Of a stretch of DNA of 64,000 nt, positions 45,654 to 55,555 are shown one piece after another. The translations under genes were made by a program, and so were the position numbers. The stretch lies in assembly GCF_945870625.1 (NCBI RefSeq), contig NZ_CAMBTS010000002.1, forward strand, positions 18,379 to 82,378. Direction: 5' to 3'. Within the stretch, counting starts at the first letter, position 1; each line of letters opens with the position of its first letter. The notes beneath the pieces were generated by a model. That model did not search any database, was not told the DNA's origin, and worked only from the letters and a program-made list of their open reading frames with translations. Origin of the DNA: Novosphingobium sp. Chol11 (GTDB lineage: Bacteria > Pseudomonadota > Alphaproteobacteria > Sphingomonadales > Sphingomonadaceae).

Positions 45654-46889
45654 TTGGGGAGTGTTGAAATGGATTATGAGGCTTTTTTCCGCGCGCAGCT
45701 CGACACACTGAAAGACGACGGGCGCTACCGGATATTTGCCGAACTGGAACGCAAGGCTGGCGCATTCCCTCGCGCGCGCCACCATACCGAAGATGGCGTC
45801 AACGAGGTCACGGTGTGGTGCTCCAACGATTATCTTGGCATGGGCCAGCATCCCAAGGTGCTGGCTGCGATGCATGAATCGCTCGATAGCTGCGGCGCTG
45901 GCGCCGGGGGCACGCGCAACATTTCGGGCACCACGCATGCGCATGTCCAGCTTGAGGCTGAGCTGGCCGACCTTCATGGCAAGGAAGCAGCGCTGCTGTT
46001 CACCAGCGGCTATGTCTCCAACTGGGCGGCGCTCAGCACGCTCGCATCGCGTCTCCCCAATTGTGTCGTGCTGTCCGATGCGCTCAATCATGCCTCGATG
46101 ATCGAAGGTATTCGCCACAGCCGCGCCGAATGCATTCGCTTTGCGCATAACGATCCCGCCGACCTCGACCGCAAGCTGGCCGCGATCGATCCCTCGCGGC
46201 CCCGGCTCGTGGCGTTTGAAAGCGTCTACTCGATGGACGGCGATATTGCCCCGATCGCCGAGATCCTTGATGTCTGCGAGAAGCACGGCGCGATGTCGTA
46301 TATCGACGAAGTGCATGCGGTGGGCCTCTATGGCGCGCGCGGCGGCGGCATTGCCGAGCGCGAAGGGCTGATGGACCGGATCACCGTGATCGAAGGCACG
46401 CTGGGCAAGGCGTTTGGCGTGATGGGTGGCTATATCGCCGGAACCGCCGCGATGTGCGATTTCGTGCGCAGCTTTGCCAGCGGCTTTATCTTCACGACCG
46501 CCCTGCCGCCCGCGCTGGCAGCCGGCGCGACCGCCAGCATCCGCCACCTGAAGAACAGCAACGCCGAGCGCACGGCGCACCAGACCCGCGTGGCCGAAGT
46601 GCGCAAGCGGCTTGACCAGATCGGCATCCCTACGGTCGACAACCCCAGCCACATCATTCCGATCATGGTCGGCGATCCGCACAAGTGCAAAAGGATCAGC
46701 GACTGGCTGCTCGAGCATCATGGCATCTACGTGCAGCCGATCAATTATCCGACCGTGCCGATGGGTACCGAGCGTCTGCGCGTCACGCCGTCGCCGGTCC
46801 ACACGCCGGGCGACATCGACCGGCTGGTGAGCGCGCTCTCCGAGATCTGGTCAATGTGCGAGCTGGCCCGCCGCGCCATGGCCGCCTGA
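45654..46889 (+). CDS. hemA: 5-aminolevulinate synthase
   Basis: [52 protein letters not shown]. Confidence 0.97.
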   Translation: MGSVEMDYEAFFRAQLDTLKDDGRYRIFAELERKAGAFPRARHHTEDGVNEVTVWCSNDYLGMGQHPKVLAAMHESLDSCGAGAGGTRNISGTTHAHVQLEAELADLHGKEAALLFTSGYVSNWAALSTLASRLPNCVVLSDALNHASMIEGIRHSRAECIRFAHNDPADLDRKLAAIDPSRPRLVAFESVYSMDGDIAPIAEILDVCEKHGAMSYIDEVHAVGLYGARGGGIAEREGLMDRITVIEGTLGKAFGVMGGYIAGTAAMCDFVRSFASGFIFTTALPPALAAGATASIRHLKNSNAERTAHQTRVAEVRKRLDQIGIPTVDNPSHIIPIMVGDPHKCKRISDWLLEHHGIYVQPINYPTVPMGTERLRVTPSPVHTPGDIDRLVSALSEIWSMCELARRAMAA

Positions 46890-46908
46890 TCATCCTTGGA
46901 ACCAACGC

Positions 46909-46949
46909 ATGCAAAGCGTCCCCGGACCAAGTCCGGGGACGCTTTGCAT
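46909..46949 (+). terminator. Near-perfect 19-bp stem-loop after hemA
   Basis: atgcaaagcgtccccggac-caa-gtccggggacgctttgcat. Confidence 0.7.
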
Positions 46950-47007
46950 TGCGCAGCTTTCTGGCTGCGATCCCTGAAAGCGTCCGGCTTCGGCAGCCTC
47001 CACCTAC

Positions 47008-47050
47008 TGTCAACACGGCTTAACATAGTGCTTGTCAAAAGATTTTGACA
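47008..47050. promoter_or_regulatory. Tandem perfect PpsR/CrtJ-type palindromes upstream of crtD(1)
   Basis: TGT-caacacggctta-ACA (47008-47025) and TGT-caaaagattttg-ACA (47033-47050), 7-bp gap. Confidence 0.8.
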
Positions 47051-47097
47051 CATGCTAGCCTTGCGACATGACTTGCCTCTTTCCCTTCTGCTAGATC

Positions 47098-48690
47098 ATG
47101 GCGCAACCGCCGATCCTGATCATCGGTGCCGGAGTCGCGGGTCTCAGCGCGGCAGCGCTGCTGGCGGCGCGGGGCGAACCGGTTGTCGTGCTCGAACGCC
47201 ACGGCCACCCCGGCGGCAAGCTGCGCGAAGTGACTGCAGGCGGCCAACAGGTCGATGCCGGGCCCACCGTGTTCACCATGCGCTGGGTGTTTGAGCGCCT
47301 GTTTGCCGAAGCAGGCGGCGATTTTGACAGCGCCATCAAGCTTATCCCCACGCACATCTTGGCGCGCCACGCTTGGGACGGCGAGCGCCAGTTCGATCTA
47401 TTCGCCGATCAGGGCGAAAGCGAGGCCGCCATCGGGGACTTCTTTGGTGCGCGAGAGGCGGCGGGCTACCGGGACTTTTGCCGCGAGGCGCGCAATATCT
47501 TCGAGGTGCTGCGCGAATCGTTTCTCGATGCCACCCTGCCAACGCCGCTCTCGATGATGCAGCGAATCGGTTGGGCGAAGTTGCCAACTGCGCTCGCCAT
47601 CCGGCCGCACCAGCCCCTGTGGCGTGCAGTCTCGCGGCATTTTCGGGATCCCCGGCTGCGGCAGCTGTTTGGGCGTTATGCCACGTATTGCGGATCATCG
47701 CCCTTTGTCGCGCCCGCCACCCTGATGCTGATCGCGCATGTCGAGCGCGAGGGTGTCTGGCTGGTCGAAGGCGGCATGCATGCGGTTGCCAAAGCGATCG
47801 AGCGGCTGGCGCGCGCCAATGGCGCGATTTTCCGCTACAATGCGCATGTCAGCGAAATACTCGTCGAGAATGGCCGCGCCTGCGGCGTCAGGCTGGCGGG
47901 GGGTGAGGAAGTTCGCGCCCGCGCGATCGTCTGCAACGGCGATCCGGCGGCACTGTCGATCGGCCTGTTCGGCGCAGCAGCGCGCACCGCAACGCCGCCG
48001 GTGCCGGCGGCGCAGCGCTCGCTCTCCAGCTTCACCTGGATGCTGAACGCGGCAACCTCCGGAAGTTTCCCGCTGGTCCGCCACAACGTGTTCTTTTCGC
48101 CGGATTACAAGGCAGAGTTCGACGCGATCTTCCGCGATCGCAAAGTGCCGGCGCGCCCGACCATCTACATTTGTGCGCAAGACCGCGACGACGGCGGCGG
48201 ACGCACCGGCACCGGGCCAGAACGGCTCCAGTTGATCGTTAACGCTCCGCCCATCGGCGACACCCATCACTTCTCTGAAACGGAGAGAGCCACATGCGAG
48301 ACGCAAACATTCGCCTTCCTGGCAGCCTGTGGCCTGACGATCGAGCGCACGGCGCCGTCATCAGTTCCGGCCTCAACACCGGCAGCGGTGCTGGTTACCC
48401 CGACGGATTACGAGGGCTTGTTCCCGGCGACCGGCGGAGCGCTTTATGGTCGGGCGAACCACGGGTGGCAGGCGCCGTTCCAGCGGCCCGGCTCGGCAAG
48501 TCGCCTGCCGGGGCTCTATCTGGCGGGCGGCGGGACTCATCCGGGCGCCGGGATCCCGATGGCGAGCTTATCCGGGCGGCTGGCGGCAGGCCAGCTGTTG
48601 GCGGACCTGCCTTCGATGCCGTGGTCCCAGCCGGGGGATATGCCTGGTGGTACATCGACGCGCTCAGCGACGACGGCCGCCACGGCCTGA
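47098..48690 (+). CDS. crtD: Carotenoid 3,4-desaturase CrtD-type (first copy)
   Basis: FAD Rossmann LIIGAGVAGLSAAALLAARG; AGPTVFTMRWVFERLFAEAG; LRQLFGRYATYCGSSPF; homologous to copy at 60255-61835. Confidence 0.9.
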   Translation: MAQPPILIIGAGVAGLSAAALLAARGEPVVVLERHGHPGGKLREVTAGGQQVDAGPTVFTMRWVFERLFAEAGGDFDSAIKLIPTHILARHAWDGERQFDLFADQGESEAAIGDFFGAREAAGYRDFCREARNIFEVLRESFLDATLPTPLSMMQRIGWAKLPTALAIRPHQPLWRAVSRHFRDPRLRQLFGRYATYCGSSPFVAPATLMLIAHVEREGVWLVEGGMHAVAKAIERLARANGAIFRYNAHVSEILVENGRACGVRLAGGEEVRARAIVCNGDPAALSIGLFGAAARTATPPVPAAQRSLSSFTWMLNAATSGSFPLVRHNVFFSPDYKAEFDAIFRDRKVPARPTIYICAQDRDDGGGRTGTGPERLQLIVNAPPIGDTHHFSETERATCETQTFAFLAACGLTIERTAPSSVPASTPAAVLVTPTDYEGLFPATGGALYGRANHGWQAPFQRPGSASRLPGLYLAGGGTHPGAGIPMASLSGRLAAGQLLADLPSMPWSQPGDMPGGTSTRSATTAATA

Positions 48691-49520
48691 CCATCATTGC
48701 CTTTATCGGCAGCGTGTTCTCGCCCTACTATCACTGGTCGGGGCGCGGTGATCCGGAAAATCACGTTGCCATGAACGTCGCGCTCTATGGCCCAAAGGGC
48801 GGCTGGGCGATGACCGAGCGCGGCCGCGGATCGCTCCATTGCACGCACGACACGCTGGCGATCGGACCGAGCAGCATGGCATGGGACGGCACCAAGCTGA
48901 CCATCGACCTCGCCGAAGTAACCGCGCCGTTTCCCTCACGCATCCGGGGCCGGATCATGCTCCATCCGCGCGTTATGCCGGGCACGTTGTGGCCGCTGGA
49001 CGCTGCCGGTTGCCATGCCTGGCGGCCGATAGCCCCGCGCGCAGTCGTGGAGGTCGATCTGGGCAGCCCCAACTTGCGCTGGCGCGGTGAGGGCTATTTC
49101 GACAGCAACGCCGGGATCGAGCCGCTGGAACATGCCTTTGCCGATTGGCACTGGTCGCGTGCGCATCTGCAGCGCGATACGGTGGTGATGTATGAAGGCA
49201 ATCGGCGCGACGGTTCAGACTTTGCGATGGGGCTGCGCTTTGCCGAAAGCGGCGCCATCGACGAGATCGCCTTGCCGCCTTCGCAGACCTTGCCGAAGAC
49301 CCTGTGGCGGGTGTCGCGCCGTGCTCGGGCCGATCAGGGCCATCCCGCCGCAATCCGCCGCACCTGGGAGGATACGCCGTTCTACGCGCGCACCGCGCTG
49401 ACGGCGCGGGTTCTGGGCGAAGATGCCGAGATCGTGCATGAAAGCCTGTCGCTGGACCGGCTGACCAACCCGGTCGTGCGGCTGATGCTACCCTTCCGGA
49501 TGCCCCGTTTCGTCAGATGA
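48621..49520 (+). CDS. crtC: Carotenoid 1,2-hydratase (hydroxyneurosporene synthase); 5' end unresolved (ATG-open frame extends to 48294)
   Basis: GGYAWWYIDALSDDGRHGLTIIAFIGSVFSPYYHW...GDPENHVAMNVALYGPKGGWAMTERGRGSL. Confidence 0.88.
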   Translation: MVPAGGYAWWYIDALSDDGRHGLTIIAFIGSVFSPYYHWSGRGDPENHVAMNVALYGPKGGWAMTERGRGSLHCTHDTLAIGPSSMAWDGTKLTIDLAEVTAPFPSRIRGRIMLHPRVMPGTLWPLDAAGCHAWRPIAPRAVVEVDLGSPNLRWRGEGYFDSNAGIEPLEHAFADWHWSRAHLQRDTVVMYEGNRRDGSDFAMGLRFAESGAIDEIALPPSQTLPKTLWRVSRRARADQGHPAAIRRTWEDTPFYARTALTARVLGEDAEIVHESLSLDRLTNPVVRLMLPFRMPRFVR

Positions 49521-49646
49521 AGGCTGGTCCGCTTCGCGCAGCGAGCGGCGAACCGACCAATATTGCCAGGCGCAAAAGCCGAGCGGCAGCGCCGCCGACA
49601 GTGTCATTTCGATCAGGCCGATGTTGTTGCCGATCCAAGCTGACAT
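49488..49646 (-). CDS. Small single-TM ORF (52 aa) at end of puf operon
   Basis: MSAWIGNNIGLIEMTLSAALPLGFCAWQYWSVRRSLREADQPSSDETGHPEG; starts where upstream ORF ends, overlaps crtC 3' end antisense. Confidence 0.5.
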   Translation of the reverse strand: MSAWIGNNIGLIEMTLSAALPLGFCAWQYWSVRRSLREADQPSSDETGHPEG

Positions 49647-50356
49647 CAGCGTAAGCTCCCTGCTGCGGCACGGGCCCGTCCGAATGTGAACCAGGCAATC
49701 AGCGCGACGCCAATGATGCTGGGGATCGCCCAGATGACCGGATTGAACACATGGTCTGGCACCAGCCGGATCAGGCCGACCGACAGAAATGCGGTATAGG
49801 CCGAAATCCCCATGCCCAGCAACGAGCGAAAATGTTCGGCGACATGGCCGCCGCGCGGCGGCCGCGCGCGCCAGATATAGAACAACTGGGTCGCCGTGGC
49901 GATCAATCCGATCAGCGCGACCAGCGCCATCAAGGGCTGGCCGGTCCACAGTCCATAGACCCCGCAATTGAGCGCTGACACGGTCACGGCAGCAAACACC
50001 AGCTGGTGGCGCGGCCGGCGCAGCGCTTCGCGGCGCGAACGGTGCCGCACGACGCTCAGCCCATAATCGGCAAAGGATAATGTCAGCATGCCGAGGTACA
50101 GCATCATCCAGCCGAACAGGCCGCGAAACAGCACCCGGTCCTTGATCATCGGCAAGCGTTGTTCAGGCCCGAAGAGCGAAAGCAGCGCCATCGCTATCGC
50201 CAGAACGCCCGCCGCCATGAACGCGCGGGCCGCTATCTGGCCCCATGAGCGGTGGCTGGCTCCGCCCTTGACCACCGCGATCGGCACCCAAAATGAAACG
50301 AGACCCACGGTCCCGCAGATCACATGAAGAACGACGATGGATTCAAAAAGGCTCAT
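49646..50356 (-). CDS. Multi-pass membrane protein of unknown function (DUF2306-like) downstream of pufC
   Basis: 236 aa, about seven hydrophobic segments: MSLFESIVVLHVICGTVGLVSFWVPIAVVKGGASHRSWGQIAARAFMAAG. Confidence 0.75.
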   Translation of the reverse strand: MSLFESIVVLHVICGTVGLVSFWVPIAVVKGGASHRSWGQIAARAFMAAGVLAIAMALLSLFGPEQRLPMIKDRVLFRGLFGWMMLYLGMLTLSFADYGLSVVRHRSRREALRRPRHQLVFAAVTVSALNCGVYGLWTGQPLMALVALIGLIATATQLFYIWRARPPRGGHVAEHFRSLLGMGISAYTAFLSVGLIRLVPDHVFNPVIWAIPSIIGVALIAWFTFGRARAAAGSLR

Positions 50357-50386
50357 GAACCATCATCTCGCCCGGGCGCTGAGAGC

Positions 50387-50414
50387 CCCGCGCCGCCTTT
50401 GCAGGCGGCGCGGG
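50387..50414 (-). terminator. 12-bp GC stem-loop downstream of pufC
   Basis: cccgcgccgcct-ttgc-aggcggcgcggg. Confidence 0.6.
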
Positions 50415-50422
50415 TGCCATCA

Positions 50423-51577
50423 TCAATGCGCTGGTGTGGACTTCTTGGGCCCGGTGCTGGCCGGCGCGCCAGACACAGCGGCCGCGGCAACTGCCGGCGC
50501 GGCAGCAGCCCCATCTTCCGCCGGTGCGGCGGCGGCTGGCGCAGGTTCCATCCCGGCAGGAGGTCCGACCGGCCCCTTTAGCGACGGCGCCATCGAGATC
50601 ATGCTGACCCCGCCCAGCGGCTTGTTCTGGCCCTGGTGGCAGGTGAGGCAATTGACCTTGTAGGGATCACCCAGCGGGCCCTTGCGGTGCGCCGGCATCA
50701 CCGAGGCAAGGCCATTGATATAGCCTTCGTTGACATCGCGGACCATGCGAATGCCGTAGTAGGCGGTCACGCGCTGCGGGCGGCTGTTCGGCCACGAACG
50801 GAACGAGTCCGTATTGTGGCAGAAGGTGCAGTTCACCCCGAGCCCCGTGCTCATATGCATCATCAGACCATAGGTCTTTTCTGCATCCTTGGTCGACACA
50901 ACGTGGTTGGGCGAGGGCAGGCGCGAGTCGCTGGCAACCCGGATCTGCGACTTGCCCTGGAAATAGGTCGAGAATGCGTTGTTCGGCAGCGACGCATAGG
51001 AGACGTCAATGTCGGGCGCATTCTGGCCAAACTTGTTGCCGGTGATCGTCGACGGGTTGATCGACCCGGGCTTGACCGCCCAGATGTTCGCCGGAACCGC
51101 GTTGCCACGGTGACAGGTATAGCAAGTCACCCCGGTCTGCTTGACATGGTTTGACCAGCGGCTGTTGATCTGCTGCGTCATCTGCAACATGCGCCGCGCC
51201 ACGACCTTGGTATACTTCTCATCCGAGGCCATGTTTTCAGGGTTGTGGCAATAGTTGCAGCCTTGCTCGGGCGGCGCGATCCACTGGTTCATCTGCGCCA
51301 TCAGCAGATTGAACTCTTCGGTCCGCACGTTGCCGAGCACCTGCACGTTCTTGTAAGAGACCGACGAGAGCGGGCCCAGATCGGCAGGCAGATCGTAGGG
51401 CTTGGCCGGGATCACCGCCGCCGGGATCTTCAGGCGGGGATTATTGACTTGGTTCATGCCGGTGCCGCGATAGCCGAGCTGATCGCTCTGCTTCGGGCCG
51501 ATCTCGCAGCCGCCAAGGGCCAGCGAGAGTACGGCGATGGAACCGGCGATTGTTGCCTTTTTTATATATCCAATCAT
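50423..51577 (-). CDS. pufC: Tetraheme reaction-centre cytochrome c subunit (lipoprotein)
   Basis: Four CxxCH motifs (CNYCH, CYTCH, CTFCH, CLTCH), lipobox LALGGC, long Ala/Pro-rich C-terminal tail. Confidence 0.96.
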   Translation of the reverse strand: MIGYIKKATIAGSIAVLSLALGGCEIGPKQSDQLGYRGTGMNQVNNPRLKIPAAVIPAKPYDLPADLGPLSSVSYKNVQVLGNVRTEEFNLLMAQMNQWIAPPEQGCNYCHNPENMASDEKYTKVVARRMLQMTQQINSRWSNHVKQTGVTCYTCHRGNAVPANIWAVKPGSINPSTITGNKFGQNAPDIDVSYASLPNNAFSTYFQGKSQIRVASDSRLPSPNHVVSTKDAEKTYGLMMHMSTGLGVNCTFCHNTDSFRSWPNSRPQRVTAYYGIRMVRDVNEGYINGLASVMPAHRKGPLGDPYKVNCLTCHQGQNKPLGGVSMISMAPSLKGPVGPPAGMEPAPAAAAPAEDGAAAAPAVAAAAVSGAPASTGPKKSTPAH

Positions 51578-52548
51578 GGCGTTGCTCCCGGAAGAGTAGC
51601 TGGATCGACGACACCTGTGGTCGGATACGATGGCGCATAGCCATGCTGCATCGCCCACAGATACCAGTTATCGACGACGGTACCGGTCAACAATATGCCT
51701 ATTCCGCCACTCAGCGTGGTCAACACGGCGAACCACCAGGCCCAGCGATGGATCGATTCCATCGTGGCATTGAAGCCCATCGTCCAGCGCCAGAACAAGG
51801 CGGCACGCTCCGAAGCGGTTCCACGATCGGTGATCTGCTCGATCTCGCGCTCACCGCCATAACGGCCGACCGCAAGAATGGTGGCGCCGTGCATCGCGAA
51901 CAGCAAGGTCGATCCATAAAGGAACACGATCGAGAGGCAGTGGAACGGATTGTAGAACAAATTACCGTAGCGGATCGAGAATGCTGCGGTCCAGTCAAGG
52001 TGCGGGAAGATGCCATAAGGCACCGCCTCGGCCCAGCTGCCCATCATCATCGGCCGGATGAAGCCGAGGACGGCCATCAGCCAGATGGCGCTGAGGAATG
52101 CCCAGGAAACGTGCGTGCCCATGCCCAGTTCGCGTGCCCGCAGATACGTGCGTGCCCACCACAGCAGCACCGACGCGCTGAAGAAGAAGCCTGTGATGAT
52201 GAACCAGCCGCCCTCATTCAGCGGCACCATGGCGCGAAAGCCCCACTCCGGGCCGGGCGGTTCAAGCGAAAGCCAAAAGAGCTGGCGAACGAATTGAACC
52301 GGATCCCAGCCCACCGAAGCGAACATGTTTAGCCCGATGATCTCGAATGCGATGATCCCGCAAAGCAGCGAAGCCGTGCCCAGACCGCCAAGATAGATCG
52401 GTCCGATTTGCGCATTGCCAATCTTGCCAAGGAGCCAGGCGAAGCCGGGATTACCGATCCTCGGAAAGCTGCCTTTGGGCAGGTCTGGCCCCATTTCGGC
52501 GGGTCCGCGTAGCTGGACCTGCGTGAAAATGTTTTGATATTGTGCCAT
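51574..52548 (-). CDS. pufM: Photosynthetic reaction centre subunit M
   Basis: [20 protein letters not shown]...; [23 protein letters not shown]. Confidence 0.97.
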   Translation of the reverse strand: MAQYQNIFTQVQLRGPAEMGPDLPKGSFPRIGNPGFAWLLGKIGNAQIGPIYLGGLGTASLLCGIIAFEIIGLNMFASVGWDPVQFVRQLFWLSLEPPGPEWGFRAMVPLNEGGWFIITGFFFSASVLLWWARTYLRARELGMGTHVSWAFLSAIWLMAVLGFIRPMMMGSWAEAVPYGIFPHLDWTAAFSIRYGNLFYNPFHCLSIVFLYGSTLLFAMHGATILAVGRYGGEREIEQITDRGTASERAALFWRWTMGFNATMESIHRWAWWFAVLTTLSGGIGILLTGTVVDNWYLWAMQHGYAPSYPTTGVVDPATLPGATP

Positions 52549-52565
52549 TTTCGTCAATCTCCCCT

Positions 52566-53405
52566 TCAGGACCAGATCGGCAGGTTAAGCCACCAAGTCC
52601 ACCATTCGGGCCAGCCGCGTGTCCAGAGCGGGCCGCTGATGATGATGCAGATCGCGCTCCAGAAGCCGGCCGACAAAGCCAGGAACAGACCCACGCGATG
52701 GATGCCAAGCGTGCCAACCGAATAGCCGATCGTGTCACGGAAAAAGGCATCTTCGTATTCGGGCGACTTCACTTCGCCGCGCACCCCGTTTGAATCCTTA
52801 GGGGGATTGACCGCCGACAACACCAGCGCGCCATGCAGCGAAAGCGCCAGCGTGGTCGTGAAGAAGAAGGTCACCGCGATCATATGCGCTGGATTGTAGT
52901 GGAAGTGAAGATATTGGTAGCCCGTGTTCGAGACCCAATCGAGATGGCTAAAGATGCCATAAGGAAAGCCGAAACCCCACGCACCCAGCATCAACGGCCG
53001 GATGACCACGAGCGAAGTGTAGGCAAAGATCGCAAAGCCGAACGCGAACGGAACATGATAACCCATGCCCAGTTTGCGGCAGATTTCAACTTCGCGCAGC
53101 GCCCATGAGACGAACGCGCCGAGTGCGCAGATCGTGATGATCTGCCAGTCGCCGCCCTTGGTCAGCGGTGCCAACGCCAGACCATAGCTGATGTCCGGCG
53201 GAGCGATGCTGATCAACCACGGGTTCCACGTTGGCCCGCGAGACGCCGAATAAAAGATCAACAGGGTGCCCAGCGCCGCGAAAAGCGCGCCGATGATCCC
53301 GAAAAATCCAACATAAAACGGTCCGAACCAGTAATCGAACAGGTCGCCGCCAATCAGCGTTCCCCCTCGCACCCGGTATTTTCGCTCGAAGCTCAGCAAC
53401 GCCAT
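52566..53405 (-). CDS. pufL: Photosynthetic reaction centre subunit L
   Basis: [36 protein letters not shown]. Confidence 0.97.
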   Translation of the reverse strand: MALLSFERKYRVRGGTLIGGDLFDYWFGPFYVGFFGIIGALFAALGTLLIFYSASRGPTWNPWLISIAPPDISYGLALAPLTKGGDWQIITICALGAFVSWALREVEICRKLGMGYHVPFAFGFAIFAYTSLVVIRPLMLGAWGFGFPYGIFSHLDWVSNTGYQYLHFHYNPAHMIAVTFFFTTTLALSLHGALVLSAVNPPKDSNGVRGEVKSPEYEDAFFRDTIGYSVGTLGIHRVGLFLALSAGFWSAICIIISGPLWTRGWPEWWTWWLNLPIWS

Positions 53406-53464
53406 GGCTATCTCTCCGCACCCGCCGATCGGGTGGTTCGTGTCCCAGAAACATTCGTTTAATG

Positions 53465-53496
53465 GGCGGGGATGGTCGAACTTGACCATCCCCGCC
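53465..53496 (-). promoter_or_regulatory. pufA-pufL intercistronic stem-loop (mRNA stability/processing element)
   Basis: ggcggggatggtc-gaactt-gaccatccccgcc, 13-bp perfect stem between pufA stop and pufL start. Confidence 0.75.
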
Positions 53497-53538
53497 ATGC
53501 CTGTAGTCGCGCCCCGAAGGACGCGACCGACAGTTTTG

Positions 53539-53730
53539 TTAGGTAGCCGGCGCTGCCACAGGCGCGACCGAAGCCGCTGCCACGGCAGGAGCCGGGGTGG
53601 GGGCTTCAAGCCAGTTGTACCTGTTGGTGCTGAGCAGGATGAAATGAATCAAGATTGCCAGCGTGAACAGGAAAATGGCAAGCGAGACCAGCGTACGACG
53701 CGGATCGAAAGTGCTCCACATTTTATGCAT
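53539..53730 (-). CDS. pufA: Light-harvesting complex 1 alpha subunit
   Basis: [42 protein letters not shown]. Confidence 0.96.
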   Translation of the reverse strand: MHKMWSTFDPRRTLVSLAIFLFTLAILIHFILLSTNRYNWLEAPTPAPAVAAASVAPVAAPAT

Positions 53731-53745
53731 TGCGGAATTCCCTTC

Positions 53746-53967
53746 TTAGACCTTCTGGACTTCTTTGGCGAGAACTGGAGCCGACATGGCCATGCCAGCC
53801 TTGTACGGTGCAGTACCCGGGAACCATGGGCGCCACGACCAGACGAGGAAGTGAGCGATCACGGCCATTCCGACAAAGAAAGCCATACTAATGACGAAAA
53901 GGGTATGAAACTCTTTCGCCTCTTTCTCGGTTAGATAGGTCGTCAGACCTAGTTTTTCATCATGCAT
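53746..53967 (-). CDS. pufB: Light-harvesting complex 1 beta subunit
   Basis: [40 protein letters not shown]. Confidence 0.96.
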   Translation of the reverse strand: MHDEKLGLTTYLTEKEAKEFHTLFVISMAFFVGMAVIAHFLVWSWRPWFPGTAPYKAGMAMSAPVLAKEVQKV

Positions 53968-54109
53968 GGGGTATTCTCCTTGCTTCTAGTCTTGGAAGGA
54001 TGCTGCATTTGCATCCTCCAGGCGATACCCAGAAGGTTTTCCCATCCGGATGAGGTAAGCCCCTCGAAGGGCTGATCGGTGGCTTCTTGCGCGCGCAAAA
54101 GAGAGGCGA

Positions 54110-55555
54110 TCATGTCATCGCTCCCACTTTGATCGCCTCGGCAAGACGCTGTTCGGTAACGTGGGTTTCGCCGGCGCGGCGAGCGGCGCTTTCGGCCGCA
54201 TCGCGGATGCGCTTGGCAGCCGAGATGCGCACCAGCACCGGCTGATCCTCAACCAGCTGATCAAGCCGCGCCTTGGCCGCGCTTTCCCAGGCAATCTCGC
54301 GTTCGATCCGCGCCGGGGTCGCCTCGACCTTGTCCAGCTGGCCAGCCAGCGGCAGGATATGAAACAGCGCCTCGAACAGGGCGTTGCACACTTCCTGCAC
54401 GAGGTAGGTCGCGCCTGCGTAGCCCATGAACGGGGTGCCGGTATGGCGGCGGATCACCGCGCCGGGGAAGCTGGCCGGGATATAGACCCCGCGCCCGCCC
54501 GCTTCGGCCATATACATCCGCTCGTTGAAACTGCCGAACAGGATGAGCGGCGGATTGGTGGCGATGATGTTCTTGATCGCCTCGTTATCAGGCTTGGTCC
54601 CGGCGCAGCGCGAAAAGGCGAAATTGCAGGGCAGGCCCATGTCGTCTTCGAGGAACTTGCGAATGCCGCGCGCATACGTGTCGGTCGCCACGATCCCGAA
54701 GCTGGCGGTGCCGAAGAAGTCCTGCGTCACCGAGCGCCACAGATCCCACAACGGCTTGATCGTGGTGTGCTTCTCGCGCGCAATGAACGGCTCGGGATCA
54801 AGCCCGGTCAGTTCGCCCAGCTTGCGCAAAAACAGCGTGGTGCTTTCAAGGCCGATCGGCGCCTGCAGATAAGGTCGCTCCAGCGCCTCGCACAGGCCGC
54901 GGCCAAATTCGCGGTACATGCAGACGTTTACGCGGGCGAGCGCCAGCTTCTTCATGTCCGCCAGATGGCTGCCGAGCGGGAATACCATGCCGACCTCGGC
55001 CCCAATGCCCTCGATCAGGCGACGAATCTCGGCCAGATCGGAAGGCATGTTGAACGTGCCGTACATCGGGCCGATGATGTTGACCTTGGGCTTCTCGCCG
55101 TCGCGCAGCGGCTTCAGCTCCGGCACTTTCTTCGGGCCGAACTGGGTCCATAGCCAGGTGAGCGCGCGGTCGCCCGCCTGCCACTGGTCCTCATCGATCG
55201 TGCGCGGCAGGAAACGCTGCACATTGGTGCCCTCGGGCGTCACGCCGCCGCCGATCATCTCGGCGATCGAGCCGGTGACGACCACAGCGGGAAGATCGGG
55301 ATCGAGCGTCTGCCACGCGCGCCGCATCGCGCCCTCGGTGCCATCGCGGCCAAGCTCCTGCTCGCCCAGACCCGTGACGACAATCGGCAGCTCGTGCGGC
55401 GGCAAAGCGTCGGTATAGTGCAGCACCGACGTCACCGGCAGGTTCTCGCAGCCGACGGGGCCGTCGATGATCACCTGCAACCCCTTGATCGCAGTGAACG
55501 CGTAGACCGCGCCCCAATAACCGCCTGCGCGATCATGATCGATGACATACGTCAT
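54110..55555 (-). CDS. bchZ: Chlorophyllide reductase subunit Z
   Basis: [69 protein letters not shown]. Confidence 0.97.
   Translation of the reverse strand: MTYVIDHDRAGGYWGAVYAFTAIKGLQVIIDGPVGCENLPVTSVLHYTDALPPHELPIVVTGLGEQELGRDGTEGAMRRAWQTLDPDLPAVVVTGSIAEMIGGGVTPEGTNVQRFLPRTIDEDQWQAGDRALTWLWTQFGPKKVPELKPLRDGEKPKVNIIGPMYGTFNMPSDLAEIRRLIEGIGAEVGMVFPLGSHLADMKKLALARVNVCMYREFGRGLCEALERPYLQAPIGLESTTLFLRKLGELTGLDPEPFIAREKHTTIKPLWDLWRSVTQDFFGTASFGIVATDTYARGIRKFLEDDMGLPCNFAFSRCAGTKPDNEAIKNIIATNPPLILFGSFNERMYMAEAGGRGVYIPASFPGAVIRRHTGTPFMGYAGATYLVQEVCNALFEALFHILPLAGQLDKVEATPARIEREIAWESAAKARLDQLVEDQPVLVRISAAKRIRDAAESAARRAGETHVTEQRLAEAIKVGAMT

Noticed and set aside
47098-48690. First crtD copy considered as phytoene desaturase crtI
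   Set aside because: AGPTVFTMRWVF, ARHAW...FAD...SEAAIGDF and overall collinearity with the crtF-linked copy fit CrtD better; phylogeny would be needed to be sure.
53997-54017. 7-bp hairpin aggatgc-tgcattt-gcatcct between bchZ and pufB
   Set aside because: Short stem, may be leader structure of puf mRNA, but too weak to call without TSS data.
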